A DNA stretch of 64,000 nt. It comes from Mya arenaria (Eukaryota; Mollusca; Bivalvia; Myida; Myidae). Location: assembly GCF_026914265.1 (NCBI RefSeq), contig NC_069132.1, forward strand, positions 33,474,932-33,538,931, given 5' to 3'. Every line of letters starts with the position of its first letter. Within the stretch, counting starts at the first letter, position 1. A program made the position numbers and the translations under genes. Positions 45,585 through 55,645 of the stretch are shown one piece after another. Under the pieces are notes generated by a model that had not been told where the DNA came from, made no database searches, and saw nothing but the letters and a program-made list of their open reading frames with translations.

Positions 45585-46154
45585 AAAGTCCAGCTAAAAA
45601 AATATTTCACTATATGAGCACGCAAAACTGCACTAGACAAAATCCTTTTAATTTTACAAATGGAATCACACAAATTACAGAAAAAATAATGAAAAATACA
45701 TTGGTCAGCTAAGAAATTGGTCTGTAACTTTTCAATACCGGGTTTTCCTATTCGTTACATATTGGTCAGCTAAGATTTAAGAACTCCTCTCTATCATTGA
45801 GTAATAGTTAGCGGCATATAAAATAAGTAAACAAGACAACTAAGTTTCAATGCTATAATAACAAAATCAATTTGATAATAATTGGTCTGTTACAAATCCT
45901 TAACTCGTATTACTTTTTCATTTATTAACAATATCAGGCCATCAATCGGGTTAAAGGTAAAAATATTTGTCAATGACATAATGCCTACATAACAAATTTA
46001 TTAAGTATTTAGTCAACAACTTAACAATGTATCATAGTCCATTTTCCTTATATGTTACATTGGTCAGCTAAGAATTTGTTCAGTAACTTTTCAATATCGG
46101 GTTTCCATATATGTTACATTGGTCAGCTAAGAGATTGGTCAGTAACTTTTCAAT

Positions 46155-46220
46155 TCGCCTTATTCCAGAAGCCCATAATGCTTTGCGACAAAGGTGACTT
46201 CCGGTTTATTTCCGCATTCA
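46155..46220 (+). promoter_or_regulatory. Promoter-like core: ZNF143-type plus ETS-type sites
   Basis: GCCCATAATGCTTTGCGACA resembles the ZNF143/Staf site, followed 7 bases later by TGACTTCCGG, an ETS-type site. The same pair, same order and spacing, occurs inverted at 56450-56492. It is followed by a possible first exon ending at a GTGAGT donor (46278). Motif identity is from memory of the consensus. Confidence 0.4.
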
Positions 46221-46277
46221 ATTTCCTAGTTATCGATACGAGTGAAAGGAAGAGCATACTTGGCAAAATAGATCGAT
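46215..46277 (+). other. Possible first exon of a noncoding plus-strand transcript
   Basis: Sequence after the promoter-like core, ending at a GATAG/GTGAGTAAAA donor, without an ATG. A possible acceptor with a strong pyrimidine tract lies at 53670, giving a last exon of about 170 nt with AATAAA near 53826. Transposons A to C surround or interrupt it. Speculative. Confidence 0.25.
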
Positions 46278-46400
46278 AGGTGAGTAAAACATGTTAGGAA
46301 CATCAGGTTATACATTCTTCTATAAATATCTACCGTTTTTTTGTAAATGTCAATGAAGTTTTTGACGTTTATACCCAACTTCAATACACATTTAAGTGGG

Positions 46401-46560
46401 AGCAAGACAAATCGGCCCCTTACCAAATCGGCCTACTACCAAATCGGCCCCTAAGACGTTTCGGCCCTGCCATTTCGTCCCCTTAATTAAAATGACTCGA
46501 GACGTTTCGGCCCCTTAGTGATTTTCAATAGAGACATTTCGGCCCCTTAATTTTATTTTA
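46401..46560. repeat. Left terminal repeat of element C with iterated TCGGCCC
   Basis: AAATCGGCC occurs three times 16-18 bp apart, followed by GACGTTTCGGCCC, ATTTCGTCCCC, GACGTTTCGGCCCC and GACATTTCGGCCCC. The regular spacing suggests transposase-binding sites. GC-rich against AT-rich surroundings. Confidence 0.8.
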
Positions 46561-47398
46561 TTTTTTATCTTGAGTATAAAGAAAAACATTGTAGGTCGAC
46601 TTATAAATGTCAATGAGATCTGTTAATAAGTTGTAAATAAAATCTTTAAATTTAAAAATAGACAGATATGCATGAAAAACATTGATATGACTGATATAAA
46701 AATATAATAAAAAAAACTAAATAACTATTAACCCTGATTTTTAATATAAAATGTTAGAAAATCTAAGAAATTTTATTTGTTATAACTGTTAATTATTAAT
46801 TGATCATTAAAGACTTCAAAGAAAATTTGTCTTTTAACCATGCGTTCTTTTTTGCAAGGCAAACTGTTAGTGTTGTGGTGTGAAAAAGACATTCAAAGAC
46901 GTGTGAATGAATAATTGTCTTTAATTTGTTAATGTTATTTAGAGTTGATTGAAGAAGATTTGAGTAATATAAACAACATAAGTATATATATTAAATCGTT
47001 TCTAAAAGTGGGTACCATTTGTTTTAAACGTGTTGCGTTTTTTAAAAATGCCTTTTACATTTTAACCATTAATTTGTTATCTATGTGGTATACTTTGCTC
47101 CAGAATAATTATTAATTATTATTTTTGACAATTAGTGTTTTATCTAAACATAATTAGGAAATAATGTTTGTTTTATAGATATGAATTGCAAACAAGATAC
47201 AACTTGATAGTTCAAATGCATTTTAAAAAGAGTAAAACAATATATACGTAATAAAAAAAGTGAAATAATATTCTGTTTGAGGTGCGAAGAGATAATTGGT
47301 ATTAATCTTTAAGTGTGAGAATTAGCGTTTGGGAAAGTCGGAACAAACCTTGTAGACGTATTTATAAGCTTGTAAACACCAAGTGTCACAATTTCAAC
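46561..47398. other. AT-rich left interior of element C
   Basis: 838 bp between the left terminal repeat and the LINE 3' tail. No open frame or repeat recognised. Confidence 0.5.
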
Positions 47399-47832
47399 AG
47401 AACAGAACAGAATATTTATTAGACTTAAGCATTACAAGCTTATCGTCATAATAGCAAAAAACACATATATATATATATGGCATGCAACAATTTTAACACA
47501 TAGCATATTATACGCTAAATACATTTGATTTGATTGTTTCTGGGATATACATGTGAGAATGAATTAATATCATATGATATAATTTTTAATTGAATATTAC
47601 ATACTGTCGGACATTATTTAAGATTTATCAAACAGTAATCATGCATTGGTTATGTATATAGCCGCATATGACTGCGTATAATGGGTAATGAAAGTATATT
47701 TGATTACATCGTAAGGACCAGGAAAATGATGCAAACATGTACTGAAATAACAAAACATAAGGACAATACACCAACCCAATATGAGTTTTTACCCTATCAA
47801 AAATAAGATAGAAAACATCCATGACACATACT

Positions 47833-50800
47833 TTATATCAACGAATCACGAAGTTTGAACGCCTTATCACAATACATTGCTAATTTTCTAATGAGTATTT
47901 TATTACTACTTTGCATCAATAAAATATATTTCATCAAACTAATATGAGTATAAAAGTACTTAGGAATATACTGGCGTCTAAGGTCTGCATACACAGGGCA
48001 TTTAAGAACAAAGTGGAATTCGTCCTCAATATCATTTAAAATACACAATGTACATTTTCTTTCATGTCTAGGAATTTTATTATGTCGACCTATCTCTATA
48101 TTTAATTTATGCGAAGAAAGACGTAATTTAGCCAATACATTTCTATATTTTGTATTTTCTACCAGACTGAGATACGCTGATTGTTCAAAACTAGTTTTAA
48201 TTTCACGGTATACATCTAGAGCAGAGGATAGATCTAACCCAGATCTCCAATTACTTATATAAATATCTCGAAGTCTACTCCGAAGCACAGGCACAAAACA
48301 TTCAATTTTCACAGAACCAGGATAAAGCCATACTTCATTAAGACCAGATGATTGAAGGATGTCACGAACTCTTGACACCCAGCTCTTGGTTGACACGTTG
48401 TTATCTACATTATAAATTTGATCAAGTAATATAGCATTTAAAATACAGTTTTCTTGCTTTACTGAGTGGAGCTTTAAAAAGTATTTCACCATTCTAATAT
48501 GACGTTCTATGTACAATGGGAACCTACCCAACTCTCCATACAAGGCCAAAGTGTTAGTGGATTGTTTAACATTTAACACCCATTTACAAAATTTCTTATG
48601 TACTCTCTCTGAGACTTCCGCATTCATATAACCCCACACTTCAGAGCCGTAGTTTAAAACAGATAACACATAAGAGTCGAAGAGATTAAACATGATATTA
48701 ATTGGAACTGTAATATTACGAACCAGCCCCATAAGTGCGTGCAGTGATCGCAACCCCTTTCCTGCAAGTGTTTTGGCAGCTTGAATAAAAGAACCGCCAC
48801 TGGTAAAAACAACACCTAGATAATTAAAAGAACCCACAATTTCAACTTCCTGATTATTATACAACCATTTATCATTATTGCCCAACCTACCACCTTTCCT
48901 AAACACCATAACCTTAGTTTTATCAATGTTAACCGTGAGGTTCCATTTGCGACAATATGAATATAAACTATTTAAAGAGTTCTGCAAACCATCCTTTGTC
49001 TCTGAAACAATAACAGCATCGTCTGCAAATAACAGTAGATATATTGAAATTTGGTCGACAGTAATGCCGTCATTTATATTTTCTTGCAAATGCATTTCAA
49101 TATCGTTCAAGAAAAGTGAGAAAAATATCGGAGAGGTTATCTCCCCTTGAAATAAGCCAAGGTTACTGTTGAAAAAATCTGACAATGTTCCCAGGTGTTT
49201 TACACAAAGTTTCACCTCGCTATACATAGATCGAACAATGGACAAAATTTTACCGTCGATTCCCAATTTTATAAACTTATACCAAAGCCTACTTCTATCA
49301 ATGCAATCATAAGCTTTTTTATAATCAATAAAACAGCAAAACAGCTTCTTTTTTCTTTCAAACTGTTTTTGAATCAACGAGTGCAAAATAAAGACAGGAT
49401 CAACCGTACTATACTTATTTTTAAAACCAAACTGGGCATCTGTGAAAATACTATTTTCTTCAGCCCACAATTTCAGCCTTTCATTTAATACGATAGTAAA
49501 TAATTTTGAAAAACAGCTAGTAAGAGTTATCCCCCTGTAATTGTTAGGGTCTGATTGGTTTCCCTTTTTGTAGATTGGAATAACAACTCCAGTTGCCCAT
49601 GACCGAGGGAACGATTTCGTGTTCAATATATGATTAAAAAAGGAATTCAATGGTCTAATAATGTGTGGTACTGATACCTTAAAATACTCATATAAAACGT
49701 TGTCAATAGAGGGTGCCTTATTTGAACCTAACTTCTTGATAGCTTTCAAAATTTCATCATCTGAAATAGGCACATCTAATGACTCGAAAGTAGAGTTATG
49801 GTCTAAACCAGAATCAAATTCCCCAATAAAATCATTATATTCTTCCTCGCCTCTGAAATCACCACCTGACATAAGATTACTGAAGAAAGTTTGAAATTCC
49901 TCATTAGAAATAGTATCACCATTATTTGCTTTTTTCCCGTTTTTAAATATTTTCCAAAACTCCCTCGGAGACTTCCTTCTTAAATCGTTCATTTTACGAC
50001 TACGTGTAAAGTTGAATGAATTTTTTGACCTCCGACACTGATACTTATAATCTTTTTTTGCCACATACAGCGAAATTCGATCAGTATCCGAAAATGTAAG
50101 GTTAAATTGGCATACAGCGCTTTTATACACGTCATATTTGCGTTTACATTCAGCATCAAACCAATCCTGTTTAACTTTTCCGTCTTGGAAATAAGAGACT
50201 GGCGTTTGAGAAGTTTTTTGAAAATACTTATTTCCTTTATCACATATATATTTAGTAAAAATCGAAGTCAATCGATCTACATCCCCCTCCCCGCTAATTT
50301 CAGAATTTAACTCAAATATCAAATTGTCTATATTATTTGAAATATCACTCACAAAAGCGTCTTTATACTTTATATCAAATTTATAATATTTATTTTTAGT
50401 ATTGCTGCTACTCGGATCCCTGTGTACTGTATTTACCTTGAATGAAAACGTCAATGGTGCATGATTCGAAAACGTATTAAAATCACCCACTGAGAAATTG
50501 TCAAGCAGATTGACATTATCATGATGTGTCAATAAATAATCAACGACACTAGCCCCGTTATGGGTCATACAGGTAAAATTCCCACGGTCTCCCGGCCATC
50601 GACCGTTAACTATTCGCAGATTGGTTGCCTTACAAAGGTCAAGTAAAAAATCGCCAAAACGATTAGAAGTCATATCTCGCGAGGTGCGAGGCGTCGGAGT
50701 ATCTATAGTAATTACGTCATTGACATCAATACTACGATCAAATTGAATGAAATCGCCTTTACTACCAGTACGGCTATTAAAGTCACCTGACAAAAATATT

Positions 50801-51255
50801 TTCCCACGCTGACTAAACAATATAATATCTTGTTCTAGCTGTGTGAAAACATCAACACTATACATATTGTGGACCGGCGATGACTCCGGAGCAATATAAG
50901 TAAAGCAAATATATACATCATCATCAATATGGAAAAAATTCTTATCTAGTTTAACCCAAATAATGCAGTCTGTTGAATTTTGTACAAGTTTAACTCCATT
51001 TCTAATATTATCTTTAATATATACAATAAGGCCTCCACTTGACCGTTTCGCTCTTCGATGTTGGTATTTACGGTAAGAATGAATAGGGTTTGAATATCCT
51101 TTTATGTCAATAATTGAGTTCTTATTTGTCCACGACTCACTCAGGCATATTATGTCATACTCACAGATGAGATCAACAAAATCTTTCGACGACTTTTTCT
51201 GAGGAGTGAGTCCTTCTATGTTCCAGGAGAGGCACTTAAAAACATTCTCACACAC
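47833..51255 (-). CDS. LINE ORF2: APE endonuclease and reverse transcriptase
   Basis: About 1140 aa, same frame as ORF1 and two codons after its TAG. Endonuclease (5-275) with catalytic blocks LSWNIEGL, LSESW, SGDFNSRTG, VVDYLL and SNHAPL. Reverse transcriptase (about 500-800) with NYRGITLTSCFSKLF, CCFIDYKKAYDCID (near 645), LFQGEITSPIFFSLFLND and LLLFADDAV (near 743). C-terminal CTLCILNDIEDEFHFVLKC (near 1068) is a CCHC-type knuckle. The frame opens with GTG; the first ATG is near codon 132, beyond essential endonuclease residues, so initiation at ATG cannot give a working enzyme. All core residues are present. Confidence 0.92.
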   Translation of the reverse strand: MCENVFKCLSWNIEGLTPQKKSSKDFVDLICEYDIICLSESWTNKNSIIDIKGYSNPIHSYRKYQHRRAKRSSGGLIVYIKDNIRNGVKLVQNSTDCIIWVKLDKNFFHIDDDVYICFTYIAPESSPVHNMYSVDVFTQLEQDIILFSQRGKIFLSGDFNSRTGSKGDFIQFDRSIDVNDVITIDTPTPRTSRDMTSNRFGDFLLDLCKATNLRIVNGRWPGDRGNFTCMTHNGASVVDYLLTHHDNVNLLDNFSVGDFNTFSNHAPLTFSFKVNTVHRDPSSSNTKNKYYKFDIKYKDAFVSDISNNIDNLIFELNSEISGEGDVDRLTSIFTKYICDKGNKYFQKTSQTPVSYFQDGKVKQDWFDAECKRKYDVYKSAVCQFNLTFSDTDRISLYVAKKDYKYQCRRSKNSFNFTRSRKMNDLRRKSPREFWKIFKNGKKANNGDTISNEEFQTFFSNLMSGGDFRGEEEYNDFIGEFDSGLDHNSTFESLDVPISDDEILKAIKKLGSNKAPSIDNVLYEYFKVSVPHIIRPLNSFFNHILNTKSFPRSWATGVVIPIYKKGNQSDPNNYRGITLTSCFSKLFTIVLNERLKLWAEENSIFTDAQFGFKNKYSTVDPVFILHSLIQKQFERKKKLFCCFIDYKKAYDCIDRSRLWYKFIKLGIDGKILSIVRSMYSEVKLCVKHLGTLSDFFNSNLGLFQGEITSPIFFSLFLNDIEMHLQENINDGITVDQISIYLLLFADDAVIVSETKDGLQNSLNSLYSYCRKWNLTVNIDKTKVMVFRKGGRLGNNDKWLYNNQEVEIVGSFNYLGVVFTSGGSFIQAAKTLAGKGLRSLHALMGLVRNITVPINIMFNLFDSYVLSVLNYGSEVWGYMNAEVSERVHKKFCKWVLNVKQSTNTLALYGELGRFPLYIERHIRMVKYFLKLHSVKQENCILNAILLDQIYNVDNNVSTKSWVSRVRDILQSSGLNEVWLYPGSVKIECFVPVLRSRLRDIYISNWRSGLDLSSALDVYREIKTSFEQSAYLSLVENTKYRNVLAKLRLSSHKLNIEIGRHNKIPRHERKCTLCILNDIEDEFHFVLKCPVYADLRRQYIPKYFYTHISLMKYILLMQSSNKILIRKLAMYCDKAFKLRDSLI

Positions 51256-51258
51256 TTC

Positions 51259-52032
51259 CTAACAGGGTCCGCGGTAGAGATGGTTGTTGATAAACAGCTT
51301 ATCGACCTTAATAAAAGCCTCTTTGCCGTCCTTCCGGGCCTGGAGCATGATGGGAACCAGTTTCCGGCGCTGCTCCACAACCTGCTTAGGAAACTGTTCC
51401 GAGATCCCGTACTGTGTTCCCTTTAGTTCCTTCGCCGCCCGACGAACTTTCTCACGATCAGGGAAGTCGGAGAACTTGGCCACAATCGGCCGGGTCTTAT
51501 CGCCTTGGTAGGGACCGATCCGATGCGCTCTCTGCAGACGTATTACTTCTGTAGCATTGTCTATTTTTAGCTTTTCTTGAATAAACTGTAGTATCTTTTG
51601 CTCGCAGATTTCATCTTTTTCCTCAGGAATTTTGTGGAACAATAAATTGTCACGCATACTGCGGCATTTGAGATCTAATATCTCAGATTTCAGGGTATTC
51701 TCTGTTACCCTATGCTCCTCTTCAAACTTTTCCATTTTTTGGGTAAAGCTGTCTAAGTCTTTATGTTGTTTACTTATTTCGGATAAGGTTTGGCTGTCAA
51801 ATTCGCGACTCCGCTCGATGTCACGCACCTTGCTCTCAAGATCATTGATCTTTGTATCCATGCTTTGTATTCTGGTATTTATAGCGTTTACACTAGACTG
51901 TATGGAATCTAGGCGAGCAAGTTTACTATCCATACTATCTAATCGCTTAATTAGCATAGTAACTAGGTCGTTGTTCACTGACCCTGGTGAATTGGGCGCC
52001 TGATACCTCTGTGGAATGTGACAATTCGCCAT
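51259..52032 (-). CDS. LINE ORF1: coiled-coil RNA-binding protein
   Basis: 257 aa. Long N-terminal coiled coil (about 20-110: LIKRLDSMDSKLARLDSIQS ... KQHKDLDSFTQKMEKFEEEH), then an RRM-like region (RSMRDNLLFHKIPEEKDE ... VIRLQRAHRIG) and a C-terminal part (RPIVAKFSDFPDREKVRRAA KELKGTQYGISEQFP), the layout of L1-type ORF1 proteins that coat element RNA as trimers. It ends in TAG at 51259-51261, in the same frame as ORF2. Confidence 0.88.
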   Translation of the reverse strand: MANCHIPQRYQAPNSPGSVNNDLVTMLIKRLDSMDSKLARLDSIQSSVNAINTRIQSMDTKINDLESKVRDIERSREFDSQTLSEISKQHKDLDSFTQKMEKFEEEHRVTENTLKSEILDLKCRSMRDNLLFHKIPEEKDEICEQKILQFIQEKLKIDNATEVIRLQRAHRIGPYQGDKTRPIVAKFSDFPDREKVRRAAKELKGTQYGISEQFPKQVVEQRRKLVPIMLQARKDGKEAFIKVDKLFINNHLYRGPC

Positions 52033-52180
52033 AAGACCGTCTGTCTAAAATCACCGTTTAAGCCAGTATGGTTTTGCATGTACGTATTCGATATAAGATT
52101 AATAATAGTTTTTTTTTCATCCTTATATATACCTGATTTGAATATAAATAACTGAATTTCATAGAATTTATAACTTATAT

Positions 52181-52300
52181 CGAGAGCGTTACAGGGACAT
52201 CAACGCCAGGATCATGGATGAGTGGGACTCATACGATTCGCATAAGGTCACCTGCGAGGAGTTCCTGAAAAATGTTGGTGCCATCTACGGCGGGCGATAG
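52181..52300 (+). pseudogene. Captured coding tail inside element C
   Basis: A GC-richer run encodes RYRDINARIMDEWDSYDSHK, then VTCEEFLKNVGAIYGGR and TAG at 52297-52299, on the strand opposite the LINE. Codon use is unlike the AT-rich surroundings and the peptide looks natural (an EF-hand-like EEFLKNVG is possible). It may be the 3' end of an element C gene interrupted by the LINE or a captured host exon. Not recognised. Confidence 0.4.
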
Positions 52301-52439
52301 GTGTTTGGTCAAGACTGATGTTAGACAATGGACATGTCATTATACATAATATTAGCAACATAGTTATGTATAATATATAAAGATTATTTAAAAAAAAATG
52401 AAGTTTAAACATTTCTTCTTCAACTCTATTTCGTCTTAT

Positions 52440-52735
52440 AAAAATATCTCGTGAATAAATCTTTACATGTTTTCAAGTGTACAGATATTTTCTTTAAATC
52501 TATTTTTATCTATATCTTTGTATGCATGTATATAGCTTTGTCTCTTAAAATAAAAAAAAAAATGAAATTACATGTTTTTTACTTATATTTAGAAATAAAA
52601 TAAAAATATGTTTTCAAGTGTACAGATATTTTCTTTAAATCTAATTTTTATCTATACCTTTGTATGCATGTATAAAGCTTTGTCTATTAAAAAAAATAAA
52701 ATGAAATTACATGTTTTTTACTTAAACAATAAATT
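52440..52735. repeat. Tandem duplication in right interior of element C
   Basis: TTTTCAAGTGTACAGATATT TTCTTTAAATCTA ... TTTGTATGCATGTATA ... GAAATTACATGTTTTTTACT occurs twice with an offset of about 140 bp. Confidence 0.82.
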
Positions 52736-52762
52736 TAGATATAAAAAATAAAATAAAAATAA

Positions 52763-52888
52763 GGGCCGAAACGTCTCGGTAATCAGGGGCCGAAACGTCT
52801 ACGGGATGGGGACGATTTGGTAAGGGGCCGAAAAGGTAACCGTTTGAGCTATGGGCCGATTTGGTAAGGGGCCGATTTGTCTGGTAGC
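52763..52888. repeat. Right terminal repeat of element C
   Basis: Inverted version of the left end: GGGCCGAAACGTCTCGG, GGGGCCGAAACGTC, GGGGACGATTTGG, GGGGCCGAAAAGG, GGGCCGATTTGG, GGGGCCGATTTGTC. Six spaced GGCCGA-type motifs. Confidence 0.8.
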
Positions 52889-53225
52889 CATTTAAGTGGG
52901 TGGGGTAAAATAACAAATATAATGGTAAAGACTTTCATAGTAGTTCTCAAAGACTTCAAATACATATTGGTTGTTATAAAGTATGCATTCAATTGTGGTT
53001 TATTGAGTTTGTTATTAAATTAAATGAATGATATGTTGCAATTAGTGTGAAATTGTTAAAATCTGCAACTTCAAAACAGTCAAGTATATGAAGCTTAAAT
53101 GTGATTAAGAAGGGCATTTAAATACTGACTGCTGTGCTGTATGTAAACAAATATGCAGGTCTTAAAATAACAGCTTATTAATATTGTACTAGTAAATTGT
53201 AACTATTTAAATATCTGACTGATAT

Positions 53226-53592
53226 TAAAGCTGCACTCTCACAGATTAAACATTTTGACAACTGTTTTTTTTTTGTCTTCGACTGCCAATTTATGCAAAC
53301 GTGCAAGAAAACCAGTGATATGAGACTGCTGACAAAACATTGGATCGCAGATTTTCATTTTTAAGTATATAAAATAATTTTTAATGCATTTTTCTTAAAC
53401 CGTTAGTAACGCTTTTAAAATTAGCCATAAAATAATAATTTTTAAATGGAGATATGAAAATCGGTGATATGACTTTTTTTGTCAGCAGGCTTATATCACT
53501 GGTTTGCAGATATTTATGCGGAAATTGCCTCTTTCCAAGACAACAAATAAAAAAAGTTGTCAAAACGGTATATCTGTGAGAGTGCAGCTTTA
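53226..53592. mobile_element. MITE, TIR TAAAGCTGCACTCTCACAG, copy 1
   Basis: Left TAAAGCTGCACTCTCACAGA T...TTTTGACAACT and right inverted GTTGTCAAAACGG...ATCT GTGAGAGTGCAGCTTTA. About 367 bp, TA-type target likely. Inner repeats ACCAGTGATATGAGACTGCT and ATATCACTGGTTTGCAGA add symmetry. Related to 54585-54933 and 33025-33075. Confidence 0.87.
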
Positions 53593-54250
53593 ACAGTTAA
53601 GAGTCTTTTATATTTTTATTTTTTTCTGGCTAAGTTGGATGATGATAAAACTATTTATTTTATTTCAGAGATGTCCATTCTGGATGTTTGATTCCGCCAA
53701 GTTGATGCTCAACAGGAGTAGGCAGTTGATACCATTGATCTGATAGCACCTGCTATATCAGTGGTTTTACAAGAAAAATTTGTGCAAAACACAAGAGACG
53801 TAATCGGTTCAAGAACCGAGATAAAATAAATGAAGTGAGTCAATATGAATGAAAACTTTCCTTGACTGCAAGGACTAAAGAAATGCACACAAGTGACATA
53901 AATTTAAATGTTTGGTACAAAAAGTAGACATTTAGAACTTAAAATTATGACACAGGATGTGAAACAACACTTTATAGCCGATAACAGTCGAACAAGAGAT
54001 TTTTCAAAAAGAGACAAGATGTGTTTTTTTAACCCTTGGCAAATGAACCTTTAAAGGGATTATTGCATACCAAGGACAATTTATTGGTATTGAATTATAT
54101 CATGTTTAATGTTATTATTAAATTGTAAAAAATACCGTTGTTATTAATATGATTGTCTATGATCTTTTTATTCCTATGACTGTGTAAACTCCCATGGTTA
54201 ATATTAAAAAGACATAAAATCGAGTTAACGTTTGTGGGCAATAACTAGCC

Positions 54251-54312
54251 ACCCGGTTAACTTAGTTTGTAGGAGCACCGTGCTTTTTCTGGCAACCCTT
54301 GGTTCGAGCTTT
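54251..54312 (+). mobile_element. Degenerate tRNA-derived SINE head
   Basis: CCCGGTTAACTTAGTTTGTA GGAGCACCG resembles a tRNA A-box half and CTTGGTTCGAGC a B box. The arms do not pair as a tRNA, so it is a SINE relic. A direct copy lies at 62129-62190. Confidence 0.5.
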
Positions 54313-54584
54313 TTCCTATCATGTTACTTTAGTATTGTTATAGTCAATAAGCCTAGGTGTCGTTAGCGCAGTACTGTAGGCCGAATATTTTCTTGGCTCA
54401 AATTCAAACAGCCTTGAGATTTAAATGAAACTTGGTACACATGCAAATTTCCAGAAACAATAGGCTCATGTCCAGCAAGATCATACATAATATTTCAAGA
54501 CTTGAATGATTCAATACATCTGCTCCTATGTATTTTAATTTTCATAACTAAAATTGTTCATCATTGTAAATACAGTGCTCAAGT

Positions 54585-54933
54585 TTAAAGCTGCATTCTC
54601 AGACTGACCATTTTGACAAAAAAATGTCTGAAAACCAGTGATATAAGATTGCTGATGGAAGATCAAAAAACATTTTTACAGAATTATCTTGACCGTTTTG
54701 ACAAAAAAAATGTCTGAAAACCAGTGATAAAAGATCAGATAACATTTGTACGCATCTTTGTTTGGAAATGGATATATTTATGGTTAAAAAGCGTTTCTAA
54801 CGCTTTAAGAAGTCTTTTGACAGTGTTTCAAACAACTGAGATCTGTTATTTTTGTGAATCATCTTATATGACTGACTGAATTGAAGTCAATTATATCAAA
54901 ATCAGTTAATCTGTAAGATTGCAGTTTTAAAGG
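54585..54933. mobile_element. MITE related to the AAAGCTGCA family, copy 1
   Basis: Left TTAAAGCTGCATTCTCAGAC TGACCATTTTGAC and right inverted CAAAATCAGTTAATCTGTAA GATTGCAGTTTTAAAG. An internal repeat of TGTCTGAAAACCAGTGAT appears twice. More diverged than the MITE at 53226. Confidence 0.75.
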
Positions 54934-55404
54934 TGCATGTCCCTAAAGGTCAATTGGCAAGAGATCTCATCAAATTTAATGAAGAATCATACATTCAATG
55001 ATGCAATTCAACTTATTCATTTTGATGAGAATCAGCATTTAAAGAAGTTACCATAAGCACTGATTTTTTTGCTGTGCTTTTTTATGACAAATTTATCATT
55101 TCTGTAGAAAATGTCTGACACTATCATACAAATTGTAGCAAAAGAAACAAAAAATGGTTGTACATAATTAATGTTTATTTAAATATCTATAAAAAGAGTT
55201 GTTCATATAATAAAACATTATGATGCACATTGTAAATGTAAAACATAACTAAAGTACAAGGACATAAAAAAAATATTTAATTTTATATATTTATATGATT
55301 TTTGAATAATAATATTTCTTATGATAACAATAATAATAATAAGTGTTGAATACTAAGCACTTAACATATTATACATGTATGAATATCAATAATAACAGTC
55401 AAAA
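54934..55404. other. AT-rich stretch without recognised genes
   Basis: No open frame of interest. TTTATT at about 55174 could be a minus-strand poly(A) signal for the transcript proposed at 56.4-55.7 kb. Confidence 0.4.
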
Positions 55405-55645
55405 AACAACAGTTCAACCAACAAAAGAGATCCAACAAGTACTAGCAATGGGAATCAAACCAATATGACCCAACAGTGATTCAAATAACACTAGTTGTCT
55501 ATCACAAATTCTGTCCAACAAGCAGTCCAAACAACACTGGTGGTCCAACCAACACTTCCAGTCCAACCATTTATAATTGTTCAACCAACACGTATGGTCC
55601 ATCCAATATAGCGGCCCAGTAAGCAATAGATGCCAAACCAACAAT
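55405..55645. repeat. Degenerate CCAAC-rich tandem repeat
   Basis: Repeated (G)TCCAACCAACACT-like words about 20-25 bp apart (GTCCAACAAGCAGTCCAAAC, GGTCCAACCAACACTTCCAG, GTTCAACCAACACGTATGG). The minus-strand frame through it gives a Trp/Leu/Asp-rich chance peptide. Confidence 0.6.

Larger units (their letters stand above)
44395..46152. mobile_element. Element B: 1.76 kb TIR element related to A
   Basis: Left end CTGCTGACCGATTAGCTGAC CATATAGG; right end inverted TTACTGACCAATCTCTTAGC TGACCAATG. Multiple GGTCAGCTAAGA(A/G)ATTGGTC copies occur inside (about 45060, 45180, 45330, 45690, 46060, 46120). A block CTGACCATATAGAAACAGTA CAACTTTGCAATATCG resembles the A satellite (GGACATTATAGAAGTAGAAC AAATCTCAATATAGC). 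It encodes a short GHS-motif ORF but no transposase, so it is probably non-autonomous. Boundaries are approximate. Confidence 0.6.
47399..52170 (-). mobile_element. Full-length-looking non-LTR retrotransposon (LINE), copy 1
   Basis: Minus-strand element with 5' UTR (from about 52170), ORF1, ORF2, a 430-bp 3' UTR and a 3' (TTCTG)n tail at 47399-47413 after AATAAATA. A microsatellite tail rather than poly(A) is typical of CR1/L2-type LINEs; the endonuclease is of the APE type. No clear target duplication was found and the 5' edge is uncertain. Both ORFs are intact here. It is inserted in element C. Confidence 0.88.
46401..52888. mobile_element. Element C: 6.5 kb TIR element containing a LINE
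   Basis: Ends AGCAAGACAAATCGGCCCCT TACCAAATCGGCC (left) and inverted CCAGACAAATCGGCCCCTTA CCAAATCGGCCC (right), flanked by a 12-bp direct repeat CATTTAAGTGGG at 46389-46400 and 52889-52900. The terminal ~150 bp at each side carry six or more spaced copies of a TCGGCCC motif. Without the LINE it would be about 1.7 kb and non-autonomous. The long target duplication fits Mutator-like elements (9-11 bp usual); assignment is inference. Confidence 0.8.

Noticed and set aside
47399-52170. LTR-type retroelement
   Set aside because: No terminal direct repeats, protease or integrase; the APE endonuclease and microsatellite tail identify a LINE.
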